DNA from: Thermohalobaculum sp963721105 | GTDB lineage: Bacteria; Pseudomonadota; Alphaproteobacteria; Rhodobacterales; Rhodobacteraceae | Reading direction: 5' to 3' | DNA length: 64,000 bases | Assembly (NCBI GenBank): GCA_963721105.1 | Contig: CAVRHY010000017.1 | Span: forward strand, 186,001 to 250,000 | In this document: piece after piece, positions 9,011 to 17,037 of the stretch | Layout: the number at the start of each line of letters is the position of its first letter | Numbering within the stretch: the first letter of the stretch is position 1 | The notes under the pieces: model-generated | Database searches by the model: none | What the model saw: only the letters and a program-made list of their open reading frames with translations | Told to the model about the DNA's origin: nothing | Translations under genes and position numbers: made by a program

Positions 9011-10270
9011 TCAAAACTGCGGATTGGCGGAGGTCGATTTGATTTCGAGCGACTTGGTGATCCCCTTCGCCATCTTTCGCAGCGCCCTCGACAAGGTGGA
9101 GCCGGCGTGGAAATCGACGATGGGTTCGCCGCGATCCATCGCGTCGATCGCGGCCTCTGCGTCGTGCGGAAGCCAGTGGGTCAGCGGCCGCTCCAGCACC
9201 TTCGACGCTTCCTTCTGATGCCCTGACAGGAACATCGGGCGCTTCTCGTGCACCACGACGATCTCGATGGGCAGCGCCGGAGCCTCTTCGGAATAGAAGT
9301 TCACCAGCCGTCGTGCATGCCGCACACCAGGCACCGTGGTGTCGGTCGCGACGAGGACCTTCTGAGCCCGGGCCAGGACGGGCTCGATCCAGTCGACGAG
9401 GGCATTGGGCATGTCCACGACGACGAAGTCATACTCCGCCCGCAACGCGTCCATGAGCGCGGCCACCTTCTCAGGGCTGAGCGCATCAAGCGGGATCGGC
9501 TTTGCCGGCGATGGCAACACGGACAGGCCGCACTTGCGCTTGATCATGGCCGAACGGACGAAGGCGCGATCCGGCAGGTGCGCGCTGTGCGCGATGTCGA
9601 GCATAGCGCCGTGGTCTTCTACATCGAGGAAAATGCCGACGTTGCCGAACTGCAGTTCCAGGTCGACGATCGCGACGCGGTTCATCGCGTTCTTGTGCAG
9701 CAGGCCGCGCCGGTCCTGGAGCAGATAGGCAAGATTGACCGCGATCGTCGTCGCACCGATCCCGCCCCGCGCGCGACAGACGGCGATGATCGAGCCCTGC
9801 TTCGACGTCTCGCCGGCGCCCTGCGGCTCGGCTGCGCGGGCACGCATCGACTTGCGCGCGATGTGGGCGATGTCCTCGTCGGAACAGGGCAGAGGGATAA
9901 TTTCGTCGACACCCTCGTTCTGCAGCATGCGGGCATTCGCAAGCGACAGGCTGGCATCGGCCAGGGCGACCAGCATGCTCGCCCCGCCGGCCGCCTTCAC
10001 GAGCGCCCTCACAGCCGCCAGACTCGTCTCGTCCCGCAAGTCGGCCTCGAACAGGACGACGTCGCTGCCAGCGGCCATCTCGGCCGCATGGCCGTTCACC
10101 TGGGCCAAGGATGAACGATGCGTCTTCAGCCCCGCGTTCGGAAGGGCGGTGACCGCTCGCTTCACCCCCTCAAGCACCGACTCGGTAGGCGAAACCAGCA
10201 GGAAGGACGTGTCCTGGCGTGTCATCGTATCAGTACCTCTCCCAATCGTTTCCACATCAAATCCAGTCAT
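9011..10270 (-). CDS. cpaE: Tad pilus assembly/localisation protein CpaE/TadZ
   Basis: Polar-localisation ATPase-like protein of the MinD/ParA superfamily, 419 residues. The N-terminal ~135 residues form an atypical receiver-like domain. The ParA-like domain begins near residue 165 with AVCRARGGIGATTIAVNLAY, a deviant Walker A that keeps the GG.G.TT pattern but lacks the usual lysines, as is common in CpaE. Later motifs are VAIVDLELQFGNVG and YDFVVVDMPNAL. I chose the ATG at 10270, which overlaps the stop of the preceding pilin-like gene (ATGA); an in-frame ATG at 10225 is an alternative. Confidence 0.9.
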   Translation of the reverse strand: MTGFDVETIGRGTDTMTRQDTSFLLVSPTESVLEGVKRAVTALPNAGLKTHRSSLAQVNGHAAEMAAGSDVVLFEADLRDETSLAAVRALVKAAGGASMLVALADASLSLANARMLQNEGVDEIIPLPCSDEDIAHIARKSMRARAAEPQGAGETSKQGSIIAVCRARGGIGATTIAVNLAYLLQDRRGLLHKNAMNRVAIVDLELQFGNVGIFLDVEDHGAMLDIAHSAHLPDRAFVRSAMIKRKCGLSVLPSPAKPIPLDALSPEKVAALMDALRAEYDFVVVDMPNALVDWIEPVLARAQKVLVATDTTVPGVRHARRLVNFYSEEAPALPIEIVVVHEKRPMFLSGHQKEASKVLERPLTHWLPHDAEAAIDAMDRGEPIVDFHAGSTLSRALRKMAKGITKSLEIKSTSANPQF

Positions 10271-10923
10271 CCGCCATTCCCCTGCGCCAGATCCTCGCCC
10301 GGAAGCGAGACGCTGATGGAAGGCAGGGTGATCGCGCCGAAGTCGGCCGCACCCGATGCACCGGCCAGTCGCGCCAGGCCGCCCAGGGGCGAGGTGAAGT
10401 TGAAGGAGAGACCGTCGAGCTCGGCAGTGACGACCGGCACAAAAGGTCCGCCCAGAAATCCGAGATCCGGGGCCGAGGCATAGGTGAACCGGATGTTGCT
10501 CACCGTCGCATTCCCCGGCAGCAGCCCGGCGATCGAGTTCATGACTTCGGTCGCCGTCGCCTCTCCCGCCGATCCGGCGGCCGGTGAGTTCCCTAGGCAG
10601 CTCTGGCTGACCTGCAAGCAGATCCCGGTGTCGCAGGATGTCCCGAAATCGTAGGTGATCAGTGCGTCCGGGTCCCGCTCCATGGTATCCGGGACTCCGG
10701 CGCAGACCGCTGGGCGCACCGCCGCTATGCGGGCGGCACGCTGCATCGCCTTCTCTGCCATGACCAAGGAATAGCCGAGCCGGCCGAAGTCGATCAGGCC
10801 GAAGAAGATCAGCAGAAAGACTGCCACGACGATCGCGAACTCCACCAGAGTGGCGCCGCTCTGATCGTGCAGGAACGCCCGGAACGGCGCTCGGCATGCG
10901 CATGATTGCCGGAGCGAGGTCAT
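10267..10923 (-). CDS. TadE/TadF-family pseudopilin
   Basis: A 218-residue minor pseudopilin with the TadE-like N-terminus SGATLVEFAIVVAVFLLIFF: a short charged leader, the conserved E five residues after the probable cleavage site, and a single hydrophobic helix. The periplasmic part holds several cysteines. Its ATG overlaps the stop of the upstream tadE (ATGA at 10920-10923), and its own stop overlaps cpaE, so the genes are translationally coupled. TadE and TadF cannot be told apart reliably from sequence alone. Confidence 0.85.
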   Translation of the reverse strand: MTSLRQSCACRAPFRAFLHDQSGATLVEFAIVVAVFLLIFFGLIDFGRLGYSLVMAEKAMQRAARIAAVRPAVCAGVPDTMERDPDALITYDFGTSCDTGICLQVSQSCLGNSPAAGSAGEATATEVMNSIAGLLPGNATVSNIRFTYASAPDLGFLGGPFVPVVTAELDGLSFNFTSPLGGLARLAGASGAADFGAITLPSISVSLPGEDLAQGNGG

Positions 10924-11432
10924 GACCCGAAGATCCTCGACTCGTCGGTCACGTTCGTCGTCAGGTCGGACAGCGAGCCGCCCGCAAGCGTCAGGAAGTT
11001 CCTGAACGGAAAGCTGATCGTAATGGTCGCCGACAGGACGACCACGGGGGCGGGATCGTTCCGGTATGTCACGCCGTCGCCTGCCCGGCAGTCGAGGACC
11101 GGCGTTATGGAATCGACCGTGACCCGCGACGGGAACATCGCCGGCCGATCGCCCTCCGCAGGCATGTATCCGGCGAGCGACGCGCCGCTGGCTGCTGTCG
11201 AGCAGATGCCGTTCGGCACGACGCGGGCGATGTAGCGCGTTGCGTCCCGCACGCCGGAGATCGCCGACTGGTAATCCCACATCATCCGGCTGCCTTCGAT
11301 GATCACGCCGAAAAGCAGCAGCATGATCGGCAGGGAGATCGCGAACTCGACCAGGGCGGCGCCGCTGGTATCGGCCGCGAGGCGTCTGACGGTCCGCCTG
11401 GGATTGGATGGTCTCGACATTGACATCACCAT
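10920..11432 (-). CDS. TadE-family pseudopilin
   Basis: A 170-residue TadE-like protein: positively charged leader, then SGAALVEFAISLPIMLLLFG with the characteristic Glu and one membrane helix, then a periplasmic domain. It is expected to be processed by the prepilin peptidase and to act in pilus assembly. The start codon at 11432 overlaps the stop of the upstream tadG-like gene (TGATG), and there are further in-frame ATGs at 11426 and 11420. It is coupled to the next pseudopilin gene by a 4-nt overlap. Confidence 0.85.
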   Translation of the reverse strand: MVMSMSRPSNPRRTVRRLAADTSGAALVEFAISLPIMLLLFGVIIEGSRMMWDYQSAISGVRDATRYIARVVPNGICSTAASGASLAGYMPAEGDRPAMFPSRVTVDSITPVLDCRAGDGVTYRNDPAPVVVLSATITISFPFRNFLTLAGGSLSDLTTNVTDESRIFGS

Positions 11433-13028
11433 CACCGGTACAACTGCACGACGTCGCGGAAGATGCCGGCCGACCCCGACGCGCCCGGGCCGCCGGCGCT
11501 GCCGATGACCTCGCCCCACATGTTGAAGTTCGATGTGTCGGCGGGATCGGCGCCGGCCGGCTGGGTGAGGAAGACCTTGAAGAACTCCTTCACCGGAACG
11601 TTGTTTGCCGCGCCGCTGATCGGGTTCGCCGTGCAGTCCACGCCGGCCACGACCACCACCCGGCGCTCTGGATCCGGCGAGCGGTGGCTGGAGCAGGTCG
11701 GTCGGCCGGTCTCGACCCCGGCGATGAGCGCGGCGTTCGAGTCGCTCAGCCTCAGCAGAGACAGAAACTCGGCATACGCGGACCCCGAGAAAACAGGGTC
11801 GGCCGTGCCCAGGAAGGCGCTCTGCGCCGCGGTGAAAGCCGTCGGCTGGCTGGCGGGCGTGATGCCGTTCGCCTTGGCGATTTCGGCCAAGTATATCGCG
11901 TAGCGAGTGCTGGATGCATTTGTCCCGGCCGGATACACGCCGCCATGGTTGGCGTTGATGTAGCTGGCGTGATCCCAGATGCCATCGCCGAAGCGGGTGT
12001 AGGGGCAGGAGGTGGTCGCGAAGCAACTGTCTTCCGGCAGAGGCACGGACGGAGAGTCCACCGGGTTATTGCCGATGCACGATCCGCCGCCTTTCGGCAC
12101 CACGCCTTTCACGACGCTCGGGGCCGGGCGATAATCGGCATCGGTCTTCTTGCCGTTCATCGTCGCCTGGTACATGTCGAAGCGGACATTGATCGCCGCC
12201 TCGTAGGAACCGACGTTCTGGCCGGGCTTCGTGTCGATGCCGCGCTGTGCGAAGCACTTGGTCAGGAAATCCTCGGCGCCCAGCAAGCAGCGCGACAGCT
12301 GCTGCCCGCTCAGCCCGTCGCAGGGGCCGGCCTCGTCGATTCCGGCGGAGGAGAGATCGACGAAGCCGAAATTGCCCGGCTGCCAGGCGCCGCCGCCGTT
12401 GCCGCCCGAGCGGAGCAGGATCTGGTCGCCGATATGATCGTCCGCGCGGTAGTCTGCGCTGGGCAGGCAGAACATCAGTGGGCTGACGTCGCAGGCGTAC
12501 ATGGTGAACCCGGCGACGGCCTCGGCGCCGACGGCCGCGTTTGTCGCAGTCATTGCCGGTGAGCGCGGCGAAGGCGTTGGCGAAGGGCATGTCGACCGTG
12601 TGGTCATTCACCACCACGCGGGCAAAGGTGGCCTGGGCCGGGTTTGTCGTCAGACCGCCCATCGCGGTCAGGTCATTGTCCGGCAGCGTGGTATGGAAGG
12701 TCAGCGTGAAGTCCGAGACCCCGTCACCCAGGTCGCCGGTGAGGGCGTGGCCGCCATTGCCGAACCTCTGGCTGTCGGCGATCAGGTTCGCCGCCGCTGC
12801 CGTGGCCCGTGTGATGGCTGTGCCGCCGCCGTCCAGCTCGCCGGCCGCTGCCAGCGCAACGCTATCGGCGAAGGACTGGAGGTCGGATTGTGTCGATGCC
12901 ACCCGGCCGAGGTCGAACGAGAGGGCGACGAAGCCCAGGAACGCCGCCATCGAGATCGCCACCAGCACCAGGACCGTGCCGTCGCGCGAGGCAAGAAACC
13001 GTCGTACTATGCGCGATCTGAACATCAT
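11432..13028 (-). pseudogene. TadG-like pilus assembly protein, frameshifted
   Basis: Large TadG/von Willebrand-associated pilus protein. The first frame (13028 downward) starts MMFRSRIVRRF and has the Flp-Tad N-terminal membrane helix GTVLVLVAISMAAFLGFVAL followed by DLGRVASTQSDLQSFADSVAL, the usual TadG_N signature. Near 12545-12560 (after FANAFAALTGND) the meaningful frame changes, and the rest, with AAVGAEAVAGFTMYACDVSP and many cysteines, runs on to the stop at 11432. The reconstructed protein is ~530 residues. Neighbours on both sides are translationally coupled, so loss would cost an operon component. Alternatively an indel in the assembly. Confidence 0.82.
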
Positions 13029-13066
13029 GATCTCCCGGTTTCGATGGCCACGCCATACGGCCTCGC

Positions 13067-13876
13067 TCAGTCGACCTCGACGCTCGTCACGTCGGCGCCG
13101 CGGCGGACCCGGATCGTCGGCTGGCGAGCTTCCTGCGGGAGCGGGGACTTCTCGATCAGCAGGTCGTTCAGCCGGACCATGTCCAGCGGCTTGTCGGGAG
13201 TATCGCCCATGGCCGTCCGCAGCGTCAGGCTCAGCTGACCCGCCTTCTGGGCGAGCGCCAGCTTCTGGCTGTCGTCGGGCGAGACCTCGACCGTGACGGT
13301 GCGCGCCACGCCCGGCTTGTCCTTGGCCTCGTCGGCGACCTGGTCGACCGCGATGACGCGGACGTTCTGCAGGATCGTGACGGCGCTGAGGCCGGCCCGA
13401 CCGCCCTGCGTCAGGATGATGTCGACACGGTCGCCCGGCGTGACGAAGCCGGCGACGCCGCTGACGGCATCCACCTTGATCGCCACGGCGCGCGAGTTCT
13501 CGCCCAGCGTCTGGACGATCGTGACCTTCTCGCCAAACTCACCGACCTTCGAGCGCATCAGGATCTCGCCCTGGACCAGCGCTCGCTTCGAGCGCCTCAT
13601 CTCGCCGTTGATCTCGGCCGGAAGCACCTCGCGCAGGTTCGTGAAGGCGCCCGGCGGCAGCGCCTTGGCCGGCCAGGTCTGCACGGTCACGTCATTCGGT
13701 CCGATCGGCGCGCCGAACCCGATATCCTTCACTGCGACCACGACCGCGGCGAGTCCGTCGCTGTCGGCCGCCATGTTCACGCGTTGCTGTTCGTTGAGGT
13801 AATTGTTCGCGGCGAGAACCGAGCCACCGGCGATTGCGAAGCCCAGCAGTGCCATCAGAAGGGACTTTGCGCGCAT
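13067..13876 (-). CDS. cpaB: Flp pilus assembly protein CpaB (RcpC)
   Basis: A 269-residue CpaB/RcpC protein: an N-terminal membrane anchor (SLLMALLGFAIAGGSVLAA), an SAF domain starting VVVAVKDIGFGAPIGPNDVT, and the RcpC/CpaB region SGVAGFVTPGDRVDIILT, which is the family hallmark. It is thought to work at the outer-membrane secretin gate. It lies ~100 bp after flp behind a hairpin. In most alphaproteobacterial loci the secretin gene cpaC follows; here the next gene is the tadG-like one instead. Confidence 0.92.
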   Translation of the reverse strand: MRAKSLLMALLGFAIAGGSVLAANNYLNEQQRVNMAADSDGLAAVVVAVKDIGFGAPIGPNDVTVQTWPAKALPPGAFTNLREVLPAEINGEMRRSKRALVQGEILMRSKVGEFGEKVTIVQTLGENSRAVAIKVDAVSGVAGFVTPGDRVDIILTQGGRAGLSAVTILQNVRVIAVDQVADEAKDKPGVARTVTVEVSPDDSQKLALAQKAGQLSLTLRTAMGDTPDKPLDMVRLNDLLIEKSPLPQEARQPTIRVRRGADVTSVEVD

Positions 13877-13935
13877 TTCATTTTCCCCGGTCGAAAGTAC
13901 AAAAATGAAGTCGGGCTCTGGCCCGATGAGAACGG

Positions 13936-13967
13936 CCGGGCGCTCCCGCTGAAGCGGAAGCGCCCGG
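13936..13967. terminator. Intercistronic hairpin between flp and cpaB
   Basis: CCGGGCGCTCCCGC and GCGGAAGCGCCCGG form 14-bp arms with one mismatch around a 4-nt loop, starting 11 nt after the flp stop codon on the minus strand. There is no T-run. Such hairpins after major pilin genes commonly act as partial terminators or mRNA stabilisers so that pilin is made in excess of the assembly proteins; that role is inferred. Confidence 0.65.
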
Positions 13968-13977
13968 GGCAGTCAGA

Positions 13978-14199
13978 TCAGCAACCGCCAGTGATCGCAC
14001 CGGTGTCGTCGGTCGAGATGTCGCTGGTCATGCAGCTCGCGGCATCCGACAGCCTGCCGTTGATCCCCTCGCCGAGGGTGGTGAGCATGAAGGTACCGAC
14101 GGCAACGGCCAGAGTGACGGCGATGCCGTACTCGACCATGGTTACGCCCTTGTCGTCACGGCGCAGGCGGCGGAGGGCGTTGTTCAAGCGGATCATCAT
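13978..14199 (-). CDS. flp: Flp-type major pilin with a Cys-containing tail
   Basis: A 73-residue type IVb (Flp/Fap) prepilin. The leader ends RRDDKG and cleavage would fall before VTMVEYGIAVTLAVAVGTFM, with the conserved Glu5 and Tyr6 and one long hydrophobic helix. GAGGAGA precedes the tandem ATG ATG start at 14199. After the helix there is a hydrophilic tail rich in Asp/Thr/Ser with two cysteines (CMTSD... and the C-terminal Cys), longer than the usual 50-60 residue Flp pilins; a disulfide is possible. It is first in the tad operon. Confidence 0.9.
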   Translation of the reverse strand: MMIRLNNALRRLRRDDKGVTMVEYGIAVTLAVAVGTFMLTTLGEGINGRLSDAASCMTSDISTDDTGAITGGC

Positions 14200-14785
14200 T
14201 TCGCAGTCTCCTCAATTACTGGCGTCCGCCCTCCGTAATTGGCCTGGCGGAGATCCGGACCGTGCCTGGGTGTGGGCCCGTCTGGGGCCGGCCGGGATCA
14301 ACACATTTTTAACATATTGTGCCCCTGTTTTGACATCGTCCGAACCTGCCAAGGATTCTCCCCAAAGGAGAAATGTTCGCAGGGTTCGACCGGCCAAAAT
14401 TTCAACCTCTCGGAAAGTTCCTCGAGCTTGACCGCCGTCTGATTCTCCGTGATTCGGGGTCGTGCAAGTTGAGCTGAGCCTGCTGGAGGCCGAACCGATC
14501 GCTCCAAAAAAGATCAACGCCGAAAGCCTGACACGACCTGTGGTTGGGTTTGGCAATTGATGCGATTGATTTACTGCGGGATGTGCCAAACTGCAGTTGC
14601 AAAAGCGGAAGAAAGGCAAATTGAATATCTCTCGCGCCAGCGAGCGCTGGGCGGCACAACGATAAATGGTCTGCGAGTGGCGTCGGAGAGCGTGGCCAGG
14701 CACTTGTCCACAGAGAATCACTGAGGAAACGAGGCCACGCGGCTTCCCGACCCGGCGCCGACGCCAGGCGAAATAGAGGCGAAAG
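14200..14785. other. Intergenic region between cpaA and flp, no gene seen
   Basis: About 585 bp, less GC-rich than its surroundings, with no convincing coding sequence on either strand. It probably holds the flp promoter: an AT-rich patch (ATTTTTAACATATTG) lies ~110 bp upstream of flp. A perfect 10-bp palindrome, AACTGCAGTT, is at 14589-14598. I cannot assign a sigma factor from the sequence. Confidence 0.5.
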
Positions 14786-15265
14786 CTAGGCGAAAAGCGC
14801 GGCGGCCACGATGGGGTGCGCCAGCCCACTGAGCGCGATCGAGATGCCCATCGGAAAGCCGGCGCCCGGCTTCAGCGAAACCCAGCCGAGCAAGTCCGCG
14901 TGGGGCAGGGCCCGCAGCACCGGCATCAGTGCCATTCCGAAAAACATGGCCGCAGAGAAAAGCAGGAGGAAAACCGAGACCGTCGGCACCGGGATGAACA
15001 GCATCAGCGCCGAGAAGATCTTGACGTCTCCGCCTCCCACCAGCCGGAAGGCGAACATCAGAAAGCTGATGATGAACACCGTTCCCGCGACCAGGACACG
15101 CATGAGGATGGACTCGGTCGTCAGGAAGAGCGGCCCGGAAACGAGGAAGAGCCCGACCGCGATCAGCGACAACACGTCGGGAATTCGCATACGGCGCAGA
15201 TCGTACCAGGCGGTGGCGACCAGGACCGGGCAAAGCAGCAGGAGCGGAACCAGCTCACGGGACAT
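14786..15265 (-). CDS. cpaA: Prepilin peptidase CpaA/TadV (A24 family)
   Basis: A compact 159-residue GxGD aspartic protease that cleaves Flp prepilin and pseudopilins in the inner membrane. The two catalytic aspartates are visible in YDLRRMRIPD (residue ~20) and in the GGGDVK motif (residue ~74). There are about five membrane spans. I chose the ATG at 15265 (MSRELVPLLLLC) rather than upstream codons because it leads directly into the first membrane helix at the usual distance. It lies 16 nt after the luxR-type gene, so the two may be co-transcribed. Confidence 0.9.
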   Translation of the reverse strand: MSRELVPLLLLCPVLVATAWYDLRRMRIPDVLSLIAVGLFLVSGPLFLTTESILMRVLVAGTVFIISFLMFAFRLVGGGDVKIFSALMLFIPVPTVSVFLLLFSAAMFFGMALMPVLRALPHADLLGWVSLKPGAGFPMGISIALSGLAHPIVAAALFA

Positions 15266-15281
15266 CGAGCGTTCTATTCCG

Positions 15282-16181
15282 TCACGCCTGGGACCGGGTC
15301 GCGCGACTGCCGGTGATCCGCTCGCCAGCATCGACAACTCCCGACGCCATGGCGAGCGGGTCGCCGCCGCGGCCGCCATCAGAGCGGAGCATCCTGAACA
15401 TCAGCTCGCGCTGGCCGTTGGTTCGGGTCTTGGCATAGATGCTGCGCAGGTGCGAACGCACGGTCAATTCCGAGACGTTGAGAGCCGCGGAGATCTTCTT
15501 GGCGCCGAGCCCGCGGCTCAGAAGCGTGCAGACGCGGTACTCGGACCGGCTGAGACGGGCGGGATTCAAGGGGCTCAGAATCGGCTGGCCCGAAGTCGAT
15601 GAGCTGCCATCGGAATCGACCGCAACGGTCCCCTCCGAAACGGGCCAGAGTTCCTCGACCCGATGCAGCCATGCCCGCGCAAACGCGACCGAGAGCATCG
15701 AAAGCGCGTCTGCTTCGTTGGCCGGAAGCCGTCGTGTGAACTCAACCTCGATCACGTCGCAGGCTCTCGGACTGGACGCCAGCACGATCACTGCGATCTC
15801 GCGCACCTGTTCGTGCCCGAAGCGCGGCAGCTTGCCCGCGATGTCATCGTTGCTGAGCTCTCGCTCGAGTTCTGACATGTACCAGACGCTGCCCGCCTGT
15901 GCCCGGCCGATGCCATGACCCAGCAAATACTGGGGGAAAGAGAGCCGGTCACTGCGGGGCGGCGCCTCTCGACCTGTGACGGATGCGAAAACCGTCTCGG
16001 CCGCCGTGTCCGACCTGAGGCGCAGCAGCGATATGCTGTCCGCCCCGAGGAGAGACTGCAGCGAGCCGAGAACGTTCTCGAACCCGCGACAACCATGCAC
16101 CTCCTCCACCCATCCTATGACGACGTGCATCGCTTCGGATAAGGAACCGTTTACGAATGCACCGGAATGATTCGCTGGCAT
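15282..16181 (-). CDS. LuxR-family transcriptional regulator
   Basis: A 299-residue regulator with a C-terminal GerE/LuxR helix-turn-helix at about residues 208-265: LSRSEYRVCTLLSRGLGAKK, then ISAALNVSELTVRSHLRSIY. The N-terminal ~190 residues match no sensor domain I recognise with certainty; they could be GAF- or autoinducer-like. The ATG at 16181 has GGAG 10-11 nt upstream and is preferred; an in-frame ATG at 16256 would add 25 residues. Sixteen nt separate it from cpaA, so control of the tad genes is a reasonable inference but not proven. Confidence 0.8.
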   Translation of the reverse strand: MPANHSGAFVNGSLSEAMHVVIGWVEEVHGCRGFENVLGSLQSLLGADSISLLRLRSDTAAETVFASVTGREAPPRSDRLSFPQYLLGHGIGRAQAGSVWYMSELERELSNDDIAGKLPRFGHEQVREIAVIVLASSPRACDVIEVEFTRRLPANEADALSMLSVAFARAWLHRVEELWPVSEGTVAVDSDGSSSTSGQPILSPLNPARLSRSEYRVCTLLSRGLGAKKISAALNVSELTVRSHLRSIYAKTRTNGQRELMFRMLRSDGGRGGDPLAMASGVVDAGERITGSRATRSQA

Positions 16182-16793
16182 ATGTATCCCCACTCCACTG
16201 GAAGGGATTTTCCACCCATCGGTGCCGGCAGACGAGTCTGTTGGTTTCAGTCTCAAAATGACCCAAAATCTGGCCGATTTGCAACGGATCTGTTGCGTTT
16301 TCGGTCGACCGTGTCACCGACCGCGAGTGCTCGCGTACAGTCTGATGGCGCGGCAGCCTCATGAAAGCATGTCCTGCTACTTGCTGTCCTGTTCAGGGGT
16401 CGATCCTCGAAGAAACTGCTGATTTCCTCGCCGAGGATAGATGCGATGCATCAGAGATTCACTGCACTCATTCGTGTAATTCCGGCGTCTAACTTATGAA
16501 TTTTCTGGGGACCCGCGCCGCTCGGCTCTCCCAAATCCTTCTGCGTCGTGCCCGATGCCCAGCGACGCTGGCGGGTTTCTCGGACGATATGAATACTGAC
16601 CGGCTGCTGCACGGGCCAAGGAGCGGAGAGATGAGCAGCGGCGAAGAAATGATCTGCGCCGAGGCGCTCGGGCCTGATTCCCGCCCGCAGGGACCTATCC
16701 GCCTTCCGGGCGTGGGCTGGCGAAGAGCCATCCGTGGTCCAACGAGGGACCCATCGGGTCCCCCTAAGCATCTGAGTTAATCAGGCGTTTTGT
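16182..16793. other. Intergenic region upstream of the luxR-type gene, no gene seen
   Basis: About 610 bp of relatively AT-rich sequence between the regulator start and the 3' end of tRNA-Met. Open frames here are short and have no recognisable domain or good ribosome-binding sites. It contains the dyad described at 16281-16296 and presumably the regulator's promoter. The space next to a tRNA gene is a common integration site, but I see no integrase or attachment-site duplicate in the window. Confidence 0.5.
16281..16296. promoter_or_regulatory. Candidate operator dyad upstream of the LuxR-type regulator
   Basis: GCAACGGATCTGTTGC has arms GCAAC and GTTGC around a 6-nt, nearly symmetric centre. 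It lies about 100 bp upstream of the regulator's preferred ATG. Lux-box-like operators have this size and shape, so it may be an autoregulatory site. Inference only; no second clear copy was found upstream of flp. Confidence 0.4.
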
Positions 16794-16870
16794 TGGTGGC
16801 GGGGGAGGGACTCGAACCCTCGACCTCGGGATTATGAGTCCCGCGCTCTAACCAGCTGAGCTACCCAGCC
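16794..16870 (-). tRNA. tRNA-Met (anticodon CAT)
   Basis: A full cloverleaf can be drawn on the minus strand: acceptor GGCTGGG, D arm GCTCAGCTGGTTAGAGC, anticodon stem CGGGA/TCCCG with loop CTCATAA (anticodon at 16834-16836), variable AGGTC, T arm GAGGG TTCGAGT CCCTC, acceptor CCCCGCC, then A and an encoded CCA. The loop and D arm fit elongator tRNA-Met. One acceptor pair is a T-C mismatch (position 4 with 69). Confidence 0.93.
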
Positions 16871-17037
16871 TCCCGACGGGGCATCCGATAGTCAGGCCCG
16901 CCCGGCCGGTCAAGCGGAAAGCCGCCCGCGCCGCGGCCGATCGTGTCTGGAGCGGCGTGTCGGAAGAATCCTGCCATCCGGAAAAAGCTGTGCTAGGGTC
17001 GCGCAGCTTTCCGGAGGGGACCGGGGACGGGGGGATC

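Noticed and set aside
14230..14330. Sigma-54 type promoter upstream of flp
   Set aside because: GGGGCACAATATGTT on the minus strand does not have the required TGGCAC...TTGC spacing.
14212..14829. 205-codon minus-strand frame between cpaA and flp
   Set aside because: Composition is not protein-like, it overlaps the 3' end of cpaA, and there is no ribosome-binding site; treated as intergenic.
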